Virus record (IMG/VR): IMGVR_UViG_3300001419_000053
Span: 3,648 to 24,370 of that record
DNA length: 20,723 nt
Source: a virus
Direction: 5' to 3' (one strand)
Below, one piece after another: positions 1 through 6,871 of this stretch (positions within the stretch are counted from its first letter, which is position 1; each line of letters begins with the position of its first letter). The notes under the pieces are model-generated. The model was not told where the DNA came from and did no database searches. It saw nothing but the letters and a program-made list of their open reading frames with translations. The position numbers and the translations under genes were made by a program.

Positions 1-44
1 GGGCCGGGTTTGGCGGACTGGGGTCTGATATCGGAAGGAATGCG

Positions 45-626
45 ATGGGCCTGACGATAGGCGACATCGATGCCCGACATGCCTTTCGCGTCGGCCCCGG
101 CCAGACGCCGGAAGACTTTACCGACACGGAAAGCACGGCCGACAAAATCGATGCCCGACATGCCTCTCGCGTCGGCCCCGGCCAGACGCCGGAAGACTTT
201 ACCGACACGGAAAGCACGGCCGACAAAGCGGTAACGGGCGCGATTATTGGGTTCCGGCTGGGCATGGTCAGCATGAACCCTGTAGTCACCCTGGCATCAG
301 CCGCCCTGGGCGCTCTCGTCAATACGATGCCGCCTAATCCCGAGCTCTACGACAAAGAAATGGAGAAGGAAGCGCGAAACAAAGCCCAGGCCGATGATGA
401 TCACCGGCAGCGTGCCGTCGCTCTATCGAATAAGAGCGGATCCGCGTCAACACTTCTGACGGGAGTTGAAGAAGAAACAGGGCTGAGTGCAACGGAAACA
501 CTGGCAAATCCAACGGCAACGACATCGATCTGGAGTCGTCCCTGGCGGGCGACGATAGCTACCAGCGGCCGCGGTCTCCTGACGCCGGCGCCTGTAAAAC
601 TAAAAACCCTGCTGGGAGGGTCCTGA
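45..626 (+). CDS. Small phage protein between terminase and portal positions (KTLLG C-terminal type), possibly 5'-partial
   Basis: 193 codons from the ATG. I recognise the C-terminal signature shared by many small podoviral proteins encoded just before the portal: a GxASTxLTG motif (SGSASTLLTG, residues 131-140) followed at the end by KTLLG (residues 187-191). Their function is not known to me. A hydrophobic Gly/Ala-rich stretch (about residues 76-105) precedes a charged helix. Residues 8-61 are two copies of a 27-residue unit beginning IDARHA. The start is uncertain: GGAAGGA at 33-39 sits 5 bases before this ATG and supports it, but the frame is open to the left edge and the upstream residues (AGFGGLGSDIGRNA) look protein-like, so the true start may lie outside the window. 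It ends 1 base before the portal ATG. Confidence 0.7.
   Translation: MGLTIGDIDARHAFRVGPGQTPEDFTDTESTADKIDARHASRVGPGQTPEDFTDTESTADKAVTGAIIGFRLGMVSMNPVVTLASAALGALVNTMPPNPELYDKEMEKEARNKAQADDDHRQRAVALSNKSGSASTLLTGVEEETGLSATETLANPTATTSIWSRPWRATIATSGRGLLTPAPVKLKTLLGGS
66..227 (+). repeat. Tandem duplication, 2 x 81 bp, in frame
   Basis: Units 66-146 and 147-227 are adjacent and differ at one base (CTTTCGCG versus CTCTCGCG, changing Phe to Ser). Each encodes 27 residues starting IDARHA and ending STADK. The near identity at the DNA level points to a recent duplication. Confidence 0.97.
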
Positions 627-627
627 T

Positions 628-2253
628 ATGGAGAAGGCGGAACAAAACATCACCCGGCTGAAACAGTTAAAGACCCACCGCGCGCTCTGGGAACCGCACT
701 GGCAGGAAGTTGTTGATTATATTATGCCGGACCGTCCCGGGGTAACGCGCACAACGCAGCCGGGACAGAAAAAAACAAACAAGATCTATGACGATACCGC
801 CGGTGAGGCTCTCGATCTGTTTTCATCCGGCCTGGCCGGAATGCTGACAAACGAGGCAATGCCCTGGTTTGCGCTTCGTGCCGTCGATAAACAACTGAAT
901 GATGCCGACGATGTCAAGGCATGGCTGGAAGATACTGAATCCGTGCTCTATGAGGCATTTACCATATCGCGCCTCTATCAGGAATTATTCAGCGCATACC
1001 AGGACTTGGGAGGCGTCGGCACGACAAGCCTGTCGATAGAACCGGGCGAGCGTCAGCCGCTGGCCTTCAAGACGCGCTTTATTAACTCAATCTATATTGC
1101 CGAAGACAAGGACGGCAATGTCGATACCCACTATCGCATGGAGAATATGACGGCCCGGCAGATCGATCAGCAATGGCCAAACGGGGGATCGGAAGAAGTG
1201 ACGCAGGCCCTGGCTAATAATGAGCCGGACAAGGAATTTGAGGTTCTGCATGCCGTATATCCCCGTTCCGACCGGGATGCGTCGAAGGTTGATGCTGAAA
1301 ACATGCCCTGGGAATCGATATACCTGGAGACAGACAAAAAACATATCCTTGAAACCGGCGGCTATCATGAATTTCCCTTCGCCGTGCCCCGGTTCAAAAA
1401 ACTGGGCAGCGAGTGGTACGGCCGCAGTTGCGGGATGAGAGCCCTGGCCGATACCAAAATGTTAAACGAGATGTGCAGGACAACGCTTCGCGCCGCACAG
1501 AAAGCCGTTGATCCGCCCCTGCAGGGTCCGGACGAGGGGTATATCATGCCCCTGCGTACCGGTCCGGGCGGAGTCAATTACCGGTCGCCGCACCTCAAGG
1601 GCGATGAATTCAAGGCAATGGATTTCCATGCCGACGTGGGCCTGGGGCTTGAGATGGAAGAACAGCGCCGCGCGGCGATCAGGGCCAAGTTTTACTGGGA
1701 TCTCTGGCTGCTTTCCGATTCTCCACAAAAAACAGCCTATGAAGTAGCCCGCCGCTACGACCAGGCGACCAAGCTGCTCGGACCCCAGTTGATGCGGGTG
1801 CAAATCGAGCTATTGAGGACCATTATACTTCGATCCTTCGGCATCCTGAGTCGTTCCGGCGATATATTGCCGCCGCCCGATTCGCTTCGCCGTGCCGGAG
1901 TTAAGGTCGAGTATATAAGTCCTATCGCCAAAATGCAGCGCCTCTATCAGGCCCGGGCGCTGCAGAGCGCCTTTGCCTTTGTCGCCCCGCTGTCGGAGCG
2001 CAGCCCCGATATATACGACCGGATAGATCCCGACGAGGTAGTTGATCTGGCCATCGATCTCTTTGGTGTGCCGCAGAAAGTGCTGCGAACAAAAGACCGC
2101 GTCAAAGCCATACGCAAAGGCCGACAGGAGGCCGAATACCGCGAAACACAGCGTCGGGCCATCGGTGAGTCCGTCGATATTGCCGAAAAAGCCAGCAAGG
2201 CAGATCCCGGCGCGGGCCTGCTGTCGCTGCTCCAGCCCCAGGGAGACGCATAA
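628..2253 (+). CDS. Portal (head-to-tail connector) protein, T7 gp8-like
   Basis: 541 residues, close to T7 gp8 (536). The portal forms the dodecameric ring at one capsid vertex, nucleates head assembly, is the DNA channel and docks the tail. Family features visible are the N-terminal segment LWEPHWQEVVDYIMPDR (about residues 20-36), AGMLTNEAMPWFAL (about 70-83), a central WYGRSCGMRALADTKMLNEM block (about 263-282) and a helical, charged C-terminus. This is the 'bacteriophage head to tail connecting' family of short-tailed phages. The ATG follows the previous TGA by one base, and a GGGAGGG stretch at 612-618 can serve as ribosome site. Its stop overlaps the next ATG (TAATG), implying translational coupling with the Bbp19-like gene. 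No frame damage is seen. Confidence 0.95.
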   Translation: MEKAEQNITRLKQLKTHRALWEPHWQEVVDYIMPDRPGVTRTTQPGQKKTNKIYDDTAGEALDLFSSGLAGMLTNEAMPWFALRAVDKQLNDADDVKAWLEDTESVLYEAFTISRLYQELFSAYQDLGGVGTTSLSIEPGERQPLAFKTRFINSIYIAEDKDGNVDTHYRMENMTARQIDQQWPNGGSEEVTQALANNEPDKEFEVLHAVYPRSDRDASKVDAENMPWESIYLETDKKHILETGGYHEFPFAVPRFKKLGSEWYGRSCGMRALADTKMLNEMCRTTLRAAQKAVDPPLQGPDEGYIMPLRTGPGGVNYRSPHLKGDEFKAMDFHADVGLGLEMEEQRRAAIRAKFYWDLWLLSDSPQKTAYEVARRYDQATKLLGPQLMRVQIELLRTIILRSFGILSRSGDILPPPDSLRRAGVKVEYISPIAKMQRLYQARALQSAFAFVAPLSERSPDIYDRIDPDEVVDLAIDLFGVPQKVLRTKDRVKAIRKGRQEAEYRETQRRAIGESVDIAEKASKADPGAGLLSLLQPQGDA

Positions 2254-2516
2254 TGGACCGGACGCCTCGAGATCGTTACGGCGATTATATCGACACCTTT
2301 TCATCCCTTCCGGGTAAGCGTGTTCTGGCCGATCTGATCCGGTTTTGCCACGGCGATCTGACGACGGCGGTCATGTCCGACGTGGATGGAAAGATCGATC
2401 CGTACTACACGGTGTTGAATGAAGGTAAGCGACAGGTGTTGCTCTATATCAGGCAATACATGAAAGAACCCCCGGTCCATGCCGATCATGCCGACGACGG
2501 CGGAGGACCTCTTTAA
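2253..2516 (+). CDS. Bbp19-like small phage protein
   Basis: 87 residues. The pattern F..LPGKRVLADLIRFC (about residues 16-30) followed by DP...LNEGKRQVLLYIRQY (about 48-69) matches what I know of the Bbp19 family, first noted in Bordetella phage BPP-1: a small protein placed between portal and scaffold in many podoviruses, of undefined role. Presence in the head module suggests a head or connector accessory part, but that is inference from position. The C-terminus is short and acidic with His residues. The start overlaps the portal stop (TAATG). The assignment rests on remembered sequence pattern and position, not on a search. Confidence 0.8.
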   Translation: MDRTPRDRYGDYIDTFSSLPGKRVLADLIRFCHGDLTTAVMSDVDGKIDPYYTVLNEGKRQVLLYIRQYMKEPPVHADHADDGGGPL

Positions 2517-2531
2517 GAAAGGATCATATCT

Positions 2532-3383
2532 ATGACGATGTTGACAGGAGACCAACAGCAACAGCAGCAGCAGCAAAACGAACCGCCTGAGTGGACGGGC
2601 AAGCTCTCCGACGATCTCAAGTCGGAAGATGCCATTGCATCCTTCGCCAAGTTCAAAGCCGGTGAAGGCGAGGAACTGGTGCCCGTTCCCTTGTCGCTGG
2701 CCCGATCCTACCGCGAACTGGAAAAACAACTCGGCAGCACGGAAGACCGCCTGGTCATTCCCGGCGCCGACGCAGATCCCGAGGAATGGAACAAACTATA
2801 TACGGCCCTGGGCCGTCCTGAAACGCCCGACGAATACGGCTTCAAAAAGCCTGAATTTCCCGCAGGCGTGGAATATGACGAAACGCTGACGGCAGGGTTT
2901 GCAAAACTGGCACATGAAGCCGGCCTGTCAGCGGGACAGGCACAGAAGATTTTTGACTGGTGGAACGGCATGACAACAGAGCGGTTTAATGATGCCACGA
3001 AAAAGGCCGACGAATTTTACCAGCAGGCCGATACTGAATTTCGCACCAAATGGGGCGCCAAATATGAAGATCGCATGAACAAATGCAAAATGGTTGTCAA
3101 CGCGATCGGTGGTCCGGACTTTAAAAGATTTTTATCCGATACCGGGCTGGGGAACCATCCTGCGATGATCGGCTTCATGGACAGCATCGCCAACCGTGTC
3201 AGCGAGGCGGCCATTATTGACGGATCAGACGCGGCAACAAACAAAACGCTTACCCGCTCCGACCTTGAGGCGATGCAGAGGGATCCCCGCTACAGTGGTG
3301 GTCCCGGGGTGCGGGATGAAGGATTTATCAAGAAGGTAGAAGATGGATTTAAGGCGCTCTATCCCGACAAAAAAGAGGAATAG
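2532..3383 (+). CDS. Head scaffolding (capsid assembly) protein, T7 gp9-like position
   Basis: 283 residues. It is expected to co-assemble with capsid protein inside the procapsid and leave before DNA packaging. The sequence fits: strongly charged, helix-rich, with the podoviral scaffold pattern W.GKLSDDLKS... FAKFKAGEGEE... LARSYRELEKQLG (about residues 21-67), then WNKLYTALGRPETPDEYGF (about 84-102), and a basic/acidic C-terminus (about 260-283), where scaffold proteins usually bind capsid. A run of eight Gln lies at residues 8-15. AAAGAAAGGA precedes the ATG at 2532; the ATG two codons further in (2538) is an alternative. It lies immediately before the capsid gene, separated by a 216-base structured gap. 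Confidence 0.88.
   Translation: MTMLTGDQQQQQQQQNEPPEWTGKLSDDLKSEDAIASFAKFKAGEGEELVPVPLSLARSYRELEKQLGSTEDRLVIPGADADPEEWNKLYTALGRPETPDEYGFKKPEFPAGVEYDETLTAGFAKLAHEAGLSAGQAQKIFDWWNGMTTERFNDATKKADEFYQQADTEFRTKWGAKYEDRMNKCKMVVNAIGGPDFKRFLSDTGLGNHPAMIGFMDSIANRVSEAAIIDGSDAATNKTLTRSDLEAMQRDPRYSGGPGVRDEGFIKKVEDGFKALYPDKKEE
2553..2576 (+). repeat. CAR trinucleotide run encoding Gln x 8
   Basis: Eight consecutive CAA/CAG codons near the scaffold N-terminus. Such runs can change length by slippage; here each change of one unit would keep the frame. Confidence 0.95.
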
Positions 3384-3438
3384 GCTCCTGATTGTATGAA
3401 GCGAGGACGGCACGCGCCATAATCCTCACATATTAACC

Positions 3439-3465
3439 GTCGGCGGCGCTTGAAACGCCGCCGGC
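3439..3465 (+). terminator. GC-rich hairpin, candidate weak terminator or processing site
   Basis: Arms 3439-3448 and 3456-3465 pair over 10 bp with one G-U; the loop is CTTGAAA. It follows the motif TTAACC. No T-run follows (ATAACCCC), so a classic Rho-independent terminator is doubtful; an attenuator or RNase processing site is equally possible. A sibling hairpin lies at 4715-4743. Confidence 0.5.
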
Positions 3466-3489
3466 ATAACCCCAGAGAGAGGCCCTCAC

Positions 3490-3538
3490 AAAGACCGACC
3501 GGCCCGCCCGAGTGCGGACAACCGCTGCCCCGGTCTTT
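3490..3538 (+). promoter_or_regulatory. Inverted repeat AAAGACCG...CGGTCTTT in the capsid leader
   Basis: Perfect 8-base arms at 3490-3497 and 3531-3538, 33 bases apart. Inside, GCGG-ACAA-CCGC (3514-3525) forms a 4-bp hairpin. Together they could fold as a closed domain in the leader RNA. Its function is unknown. Confidence 0.45.
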
Positions 3539-3586
3539 CAGACGAGGATAACCTGGTCAAGGGATCACGGTATTCACATTTGAAAG

Positions 3587-3594
3587 AAGGAGGT
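3587..3594 (+). promoter_or_regulatory. Strong ribosome binding site of the capsid gene (AAGGAGGT)
   Basis: Eight bases complementary to the anti-Shine-Dalgarno end of 16S rRNA, 5 bases before the ATG at 3600. The same octamer at the same spacing precedes the next gene, marking this pair as the most strongly translated in the window. Confidence 0.85.
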
Positions 3595-3599
3595 GGCTT

Positions 3600-4433
3600 A
3601 TGTCCACGACAGTCTCTGAATCATTTCGCGCAGAAATGGAATCAGGCATTAAAGTAGCATACCAGCAGATCGGCTCAAAGCTCCGCGGCGCCGTGCGCAT
3701 CAAATCGGGCGCCAAGGGTTCGACGGTAAGCTGGAATAAGATCGGCAAAGGGCAGGCGTCGCAGAAATCGCGTCACGGCGACGTGGTCCCCATGAACCCC
3801 ACGCACTCGAAGGTTACCGGTACCATGGCGGACTGGTATGCCGGCGATTATGTGGGCAAAATCGATGAAAAGAAAATCGATTTCGATGAAAAAGAAGCGA
3901 TCAGGATTACCGGATCGGGCGCCATCGGGCGCAAGACCGACAACCTGATCATAACCGCCATGGACGGCACGAGCAATACCGTTGCCGTCGGCGCCACGGG
4001 GCTTTCAAAGGCCAAGATCCTTTCCGCCTTTGAAACCCTGAATGGCAATGACGTCCCCGATGACGGCAACCGGTATGTTGCCGTCGGCGCCCATCAGTGG
4101 AATGAATGCATCAATATTGCCGAGTTCAAGTCGGCGGAATATGTCGGCCCCGGCGAGCTTCCCTGGCTTCGCGGCACGTCGGCAAAGCGGTGGCTCAATT
4201 TTATATGGTTTCTCCATACGGGCCTGCCGCTTGCCGCCGGCACACGCAAGGTCTTTTTCTGGCACAAGATGGCTGTCGGATACGGCGAATGTCAGGAGAT
4301 GTTTACCGACATATCGTGGGTGCCTCAAAAGGCGGAACATTTTGTCGACACGATGTTTTCGGGCTGTGCCGCTCTCATCGACGACGACGGCGTTGTTGAG
4401 GTATCCTGCGACGATGACGCGAGCATAACATAA
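3600..4433 (+). CDS. Major capsid protein
   Basis: 277 residues, shorter than T7 gp10A (345). It should form the icosahedral shell; an HK97-type fold is expected for this family. It resembles the podoviral capsid proteins with features such as AYQQIGSKLRGAVRIKSG (about residues 20-37) leading into a strand-rich N-arm (GSTVSWNKIG), a DVVPMNPTHSKV segment (about 61-72), a DYVGKIDEKKIDFDEKEAI element (about 83-101) and TDNLIITAMDG (about 113-123). The C-terminal third carries a glycine-rich receptor-like patch before an acidic end. Position directly after the scaffold and the very strong ribosome site both support a high-copy shell protein. A small probable decoration gene follows 19 bases after the stop. 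Confidence 0.9.
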   Translation: MSTTVSESFRAEMESGIKVAYQQIGSKLRGAVRIKSGAKGSTVSWNKIGKGQASQKSRHGDVVPMNPTHSKVTGTMADWYAGDYVGKIDEKKIDFDEKEAIRITGSGAIGRKTDNLIITAMDGTSNTVAVGATGLSKAKILSAFETLNGNDVPDDGNRYVAVGAHQWNECINIAEFKSAEYVGPGELPWLRGTSAKRWLNFIWFLHTGLPLAAGTRKVFFWHKMAVGYGECQEMFTDISWVPQKAEHFVDTMFSGCAALIDDDGVVEVSCDDDASIT

Positions 4434-4439
4434 AGAAGG

Positions 4440-4447
4440 AAGGAGGT
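4440..4447 (+). promoter_or_regulatory. Ribosome binding site deciding the start of the small post-capsid gene
   Basis: AAGGAGGT, identical to the capsid site. It is 5 bases from ATG 4453 but only 2 from the in-frame GTG at 4450, so ATG 4453 is the better start. Confidence 0.8.
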
Positions 4448-4452
4448 TAGTG

Positions 4453-4698
4453 ATGGCATATTCACAGTCAAACCTTGGGCTTATCGGGTATTCGGCGGGG
4501 ACCAAAGTGTGGTTGTACTCGTCAACCGATGCGGCGTCGGTGATCGCCGCCGACACGGATTACTTCGACGACCAGGTTGCCGACTTTAATGCCGGCGATG
4601 TCATGATCATCGTCGATACCAGCAGCCACCCGGCGATAGATCTCTGCCAGATATCCGCCGCCGACGAAACGAGTTGCGTGATCACCATCGGCACGTAA
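4453..4698 (+). CDS. Small post-capsid protein, probable head decoration or stabilisation protein
   Basis: 81 residues from the ATG at 4453; an in-frame GTG at 4450 is too near the ribosome site. The protein is acidic and strand-rich: SQSNLGLIG near the start, then KVWLYSSTDA, DYFDDQVADFNAGDVMIIVD and a hydrophobic end. I recognise the pattern 'W.Y...D....v....YF......l..GD.I.v' from small proteins that follow the capsid gene in many podoviruses and that are usually left unnamed. A decoration role is inferred from size, position after the capsid gene and the equally strong ribosome site. It is followed by a hairpin (4715-4743). Confidence 0.7.
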   Translation: MAYSQSNLGLIGYSAGTKVWLYSSTDAASVIAADTDYFDDQVADFNAGDVMIIVDTSSHPAIDLCQISAADETSCVITIGT

Positions 4699-4714
4699 TA
4701 CGCAAACCCTTAAC

Positions 4715-4743
4715 CGCCGGCGGCACTGGCAGTGCCGTCGGCG
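4715..4743 (+). terminator. Strong GC-rich hairpin after the capsid unit, candidate terminator or processing site
   Basis: 13-bp stem with one G-U (arms 4715-4727 and 4731-4743) and a GGC loop; TTAACC precedes it, as for the hairpin at 3439-3465. It is followed by CATTAAAAGG rather than a T-run. Its place after the capsid and decoration genes is that of the T7 terminator that follows gene 10, so partial termination is plausible, but the missing T-run leaves RNA processing or 3'-end protection as alternatives. Confidence 0.55.
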
Positions 4744-4762
4744 CATTAAAAGGCATGTTAGT

Positions 4763-6316
4763 ATGACAATCGCTTTTCTGGCGGTAACGCTCTGTATATT
4801 TCCTTTCATAAGATGGCAACGTGGTCATGAATCGGGCAACTGTCTGACGATCATAGTGGCCTCGGGCATGTGGGGTTTATATGCCTGGTATTTGATTGAT
4901 CATCCTCTTGCCCTGCCCATCGATCCCGTTTCTCTCGCTCTGTATGGATTCGCGGCATGGATCGTCCTGTCGCTGTCCTGGGGAAAAAGCTCGCAGGGCC
5001 TTTTTGATGCCCTGACCTGGCTGGGATGTCTGACCGTGTTTTTTGTTGCGCGGCAGGCGCCGGCAGAGACAGTCCTGCTGCTCTGTGTTGTGCCTGCCCC
5101 GGTCCTGTGTGCGCATACTCTCTGGCAGAGGATAAGAGGCGTTGTGCCCGCCGGAATAATAGGGAACACCAATCACAGCGCCGCCCTCTATCTCGTCTAT
5201 TTTTTCGCGGCGCTCTGGCTTGCCGGTCATGTGTCGCCCTGGTTTAATGTCCTGGCTTTGTTGTGCGCCCTGGGAATTGTGGCGTCCCGGTGCCGTGCCG
5301 CCACGGTCGCGCTCTTTGCCGGTCTCTTCGTCGTTTTTATTGACCGTCCTTTTTTTATAGCAGTCGGCATCGTCTGTGTTGCCGCACTGTTACTGTCGTC
5401 GTTTTTTATATTGAAACACAAAAACCGCCTGCATCGCTTTTATTCGGCGGAACGTATATCTTTTTATTATGTCGCCGGCAGTATGATCCTGCAGCGCCCC
5501 TTTTTCGGCTGGGGGTTGCGTATGTTTCGACGTGAATATCCTGTTCTGTGTCCCCATGTGGCGCATGTGGTCGGGCGCAACCCCGAACACTTTTCCGCGA
5601 CGCACCGGGTTCACAACGATCACCTCGAGGTAATGGTGGAAACCGGCATGGTGGGGTATGGTCTGTTTATTCTTATCTTTTATCAATCTCTCCTTTCTGC
5701 TCCCGCCCTGTTCCCGATTGTTGCAGCGTTTATGATTGATGCCTGCTTTTTCTTTCCCTTCAGAGAGACTCATACCGCCATTCCTTTCTGGGCAGTCCTG
5801 GGCGCATTGACGGCGGGGATCCCCGCCGATCCCGCCGCGGCGCATTACGCGCAAGCAGGCGTTTGCTCTCTGGCCGCTATCGCCGTCACGGGAGTGGCGT
5901 ATCGTAAACTGGCCGGTATCTACTGGTATTCCCGCGCTCGGAAGCTGCCGGTCGATAATAACCGGACCAGGTACTTCCTTGCCCGCGCCGTTCGAAACGA
6001 TCCAAACAATGCAAAATATCTCGATACGGCGGCGGTGGCCTGGGTATCCCAGGATATGCTGAGATCTCTTATCTATGCCGTCCGGAATATCGTCTGCTTT
6101 GACGGCGGCCGGGTGAAATGGGGACTCTACGACAACCTGGCCCGTGTTGTTCTCTCCACGGGACACCTTAAAATCGCGCGCTATCTGACGGATCAGGCGC
6201 TTCTGTTGAACTCCCGGTCCGATCGAAGCCGGGCGCTCAGCAAAACGCTTGTCGAACTGGAGGCATTACAAAAAAAAGCGAGAATGGAGGCGAAAACACA
6301 TGGCGTCAATCATTGA
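4763..6316 (+). CDS. O-antigen ligase/polymerase-like (Wzy_C family) membrane protein with C-terminal helical repeats
   Basis: 517 residues. About ten or more hydrophobic segments fill residues 2-375. Family motifs seen: GNTNHSAALYLVYF (about 134-147), SRCRAATVALFAG, PFFGWG at 246-251 followed by F...YP, and HRVHNDHLEVMVETGMVG with H284, N285 and E293, the periplasmic-loop signature of the WaaL/Wzy/PglL superfamily. Such enzymes move lipid-linked glycans onto lipid A core, onto growing polymer or onto protein. Residues about 385-517 are soluble and helical, resembling TPR repeats seen in some members. The ribosome site is weak (AAAAGG, about 11 bases off), and the end overlaps the tail tubular A start by 17 bases. 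It is out of place among virion genes; seroconversion or receptor masking is an inference. Which sub-activity it has cannot be told. Confidence 0.85.
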   Translation: MTIAFLAVTLCIFPFIRWQRGHESGNCLTIIVASGMWGLYAWYLIDHPLALPIDPVSLALYGFAAWIVLSLSWGKSSQGLFDALTWLGCLTVFFVARQAPAETVLLLCVVPAPVLCAHTLWQRIRGVVPAGIIGNTNHSAALYLVYFFAALWLAGHVSPWFNVLALLCALGIVASRCRAATVALFAGLFVVFIDRPFFIAVGIVCVAALLLSSFFILKHKNRLHRFYSAERISFYYVAGSMILQRPFFGWGLRMFRREYPVLCPHVAHVVGRNPEHFSATHRVHNDHLEVMVETGMVGYGLFILIFYQSLLSAPALFPIVAAFMIDACFFFPFRETHTAIPFWAVLGALTAGIPADPAAAHYAQAGVCSLAAIAVTGVAYRKLAGIYWYSRARKLPVDNNRTRYFLARAVRNDPNNAKYLDTAAVAWVSQDMLRSLIYAVRNIVCFDGGRVKWGLYDNLARVVLSTGHLKIARYLTDQALLLNSRSDRSRALSKTLVELEALQKKARMEAKTHGVNH

Positions 6317-6866
6317 TATTTGCAATCAGGCGCTGTATGACCTGGGCGACAGTTCGATCAGTTCACTGACGCAGGACGACCGGAAGGCCCGGCTGTGTAA
6401 TGGAAAGTATGGATTTGTCCGCGATGCCGTTTTGCGGTCCTATCCCTGGAATTGTGCCATAAAACGCGATGAGCTTGCACGGGAAGCCGACGCGCCTGAC
6501 TGGGAATATACCTATAAATACGCCCTCCCGGGCGACTGTCTGCGCGTCCTGCGCATGAAGGAAGAAGACGACAACGGCTATGCATGGAAGGTGGAAGGCC
6601 GCGCCGTCCTGACCGACGCGACAACCTGTTCTATTCGCTATATTTACCGGTGCACCGTCGTCAATAATTATGATGCCCTTCTCTGCAGCGCCCTCGCCGC
6701 GCGCCTGGCGGCAGAGATCGCCTATCCGCTGACGCAATCCAATACGTTGTTAAAGGCAATGTGGGATCTGTACCGCCTCAAGATCGCCGAGGCGCGAAGC
6801 GCCGACGCCCAGGAAGGCACGCCCGACACAGTGATGGAAGACACCTGGCTGGATGCCAGGGAGTGA
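6300..6866 (+). CDS. Tail tubular protein A, T7 gp11-like
   Basis: 188 residues, near T7 gp11 (196). It forms the adaptor ring between portal and nozzle. The N-terminus MASIIDICNQALYDLGD and the following ...RKARLCNGKYGFVRDAVLRSYPWNCAIKR (about residues 27-55) are characteristic, as is the C-terminal helical pair with ALAARLAAEIAYPLTQS (about 128-144). I chose ATG 6300 because GGAGG at 6286-6290 lies 9 bases upstream and the family begins at this residue; an in-frame ATG at 6249 would add a lysine/arginine-rich extension read from inside the ligase gene. It overlaps the ligase stop by 17 bases, suggesting coupling. The gp12-like gene starts 6 bases after its stop codon. Confidence 0.93.
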   Translation: MASIIDICNQALYDLGDSSISSLTQDDRKARLCNGKYGFVRDAVLRSYPWNCAIKRDELAREADAPDWEYTYKYALPGDCLRVLRMKEEDDNGYAWKVEGRAVLTDATTCSIRYIYRCTVVNNYDALLCSALAARLAAEIAYPLTQSNTLLKAMWDLYRLKIAEARSADAQEGTPDTVMEDTWLDARE

Positions 6867-6871
6867 GGAAG

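Larger units (their letters stand above)
3384..3599 (+). promoter_or_regulatory. Structured non-coding leader upstream of the capsid gene
   Basis: 216 bases without a plausible gene, the longest gap between genes before the right-end region. It contains a 10-bp GC-rich hairpin (3439-3465), a long-range helix (3490-3497 with 3531-3538) enclosing a 4-bp hairpin (3514-3525), and ends in a strong ribosome site (3587-3594). It probably serves mRNA processing, partial termination or stability for the most abundant phage transcript. No sigma-70-like promoter was recognised; a phage-polymerase promoter cannot be excluded because its consensus is unknown. Confidence 0.5.

Noticed and set aside
435-620. 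Frameshift in the first gene, because another frame near 503-560 reads plausibly (NGNDIDLESSLAGDDS)
   Set aside because: The main frame carries both family motifs (SGSASTLLTG and KTLLG) on each side, so no shift is required; the alternative reading has no motif.
6249-6299. Upstream in-frame start for tail tubular A
   Set aside because: The family N-terminus (MASIIDICNQAL) begins at 6300 and has a GGAGG site; the extension is a chance reading of the ligase 3' end.
6761-6871. Upstream in-frame start for the nozzle gene
   Set aside because: The 37 extra codons overlap gp11 and look like an arginine-rich shadow; the conserved N-terminus begins at 6872.
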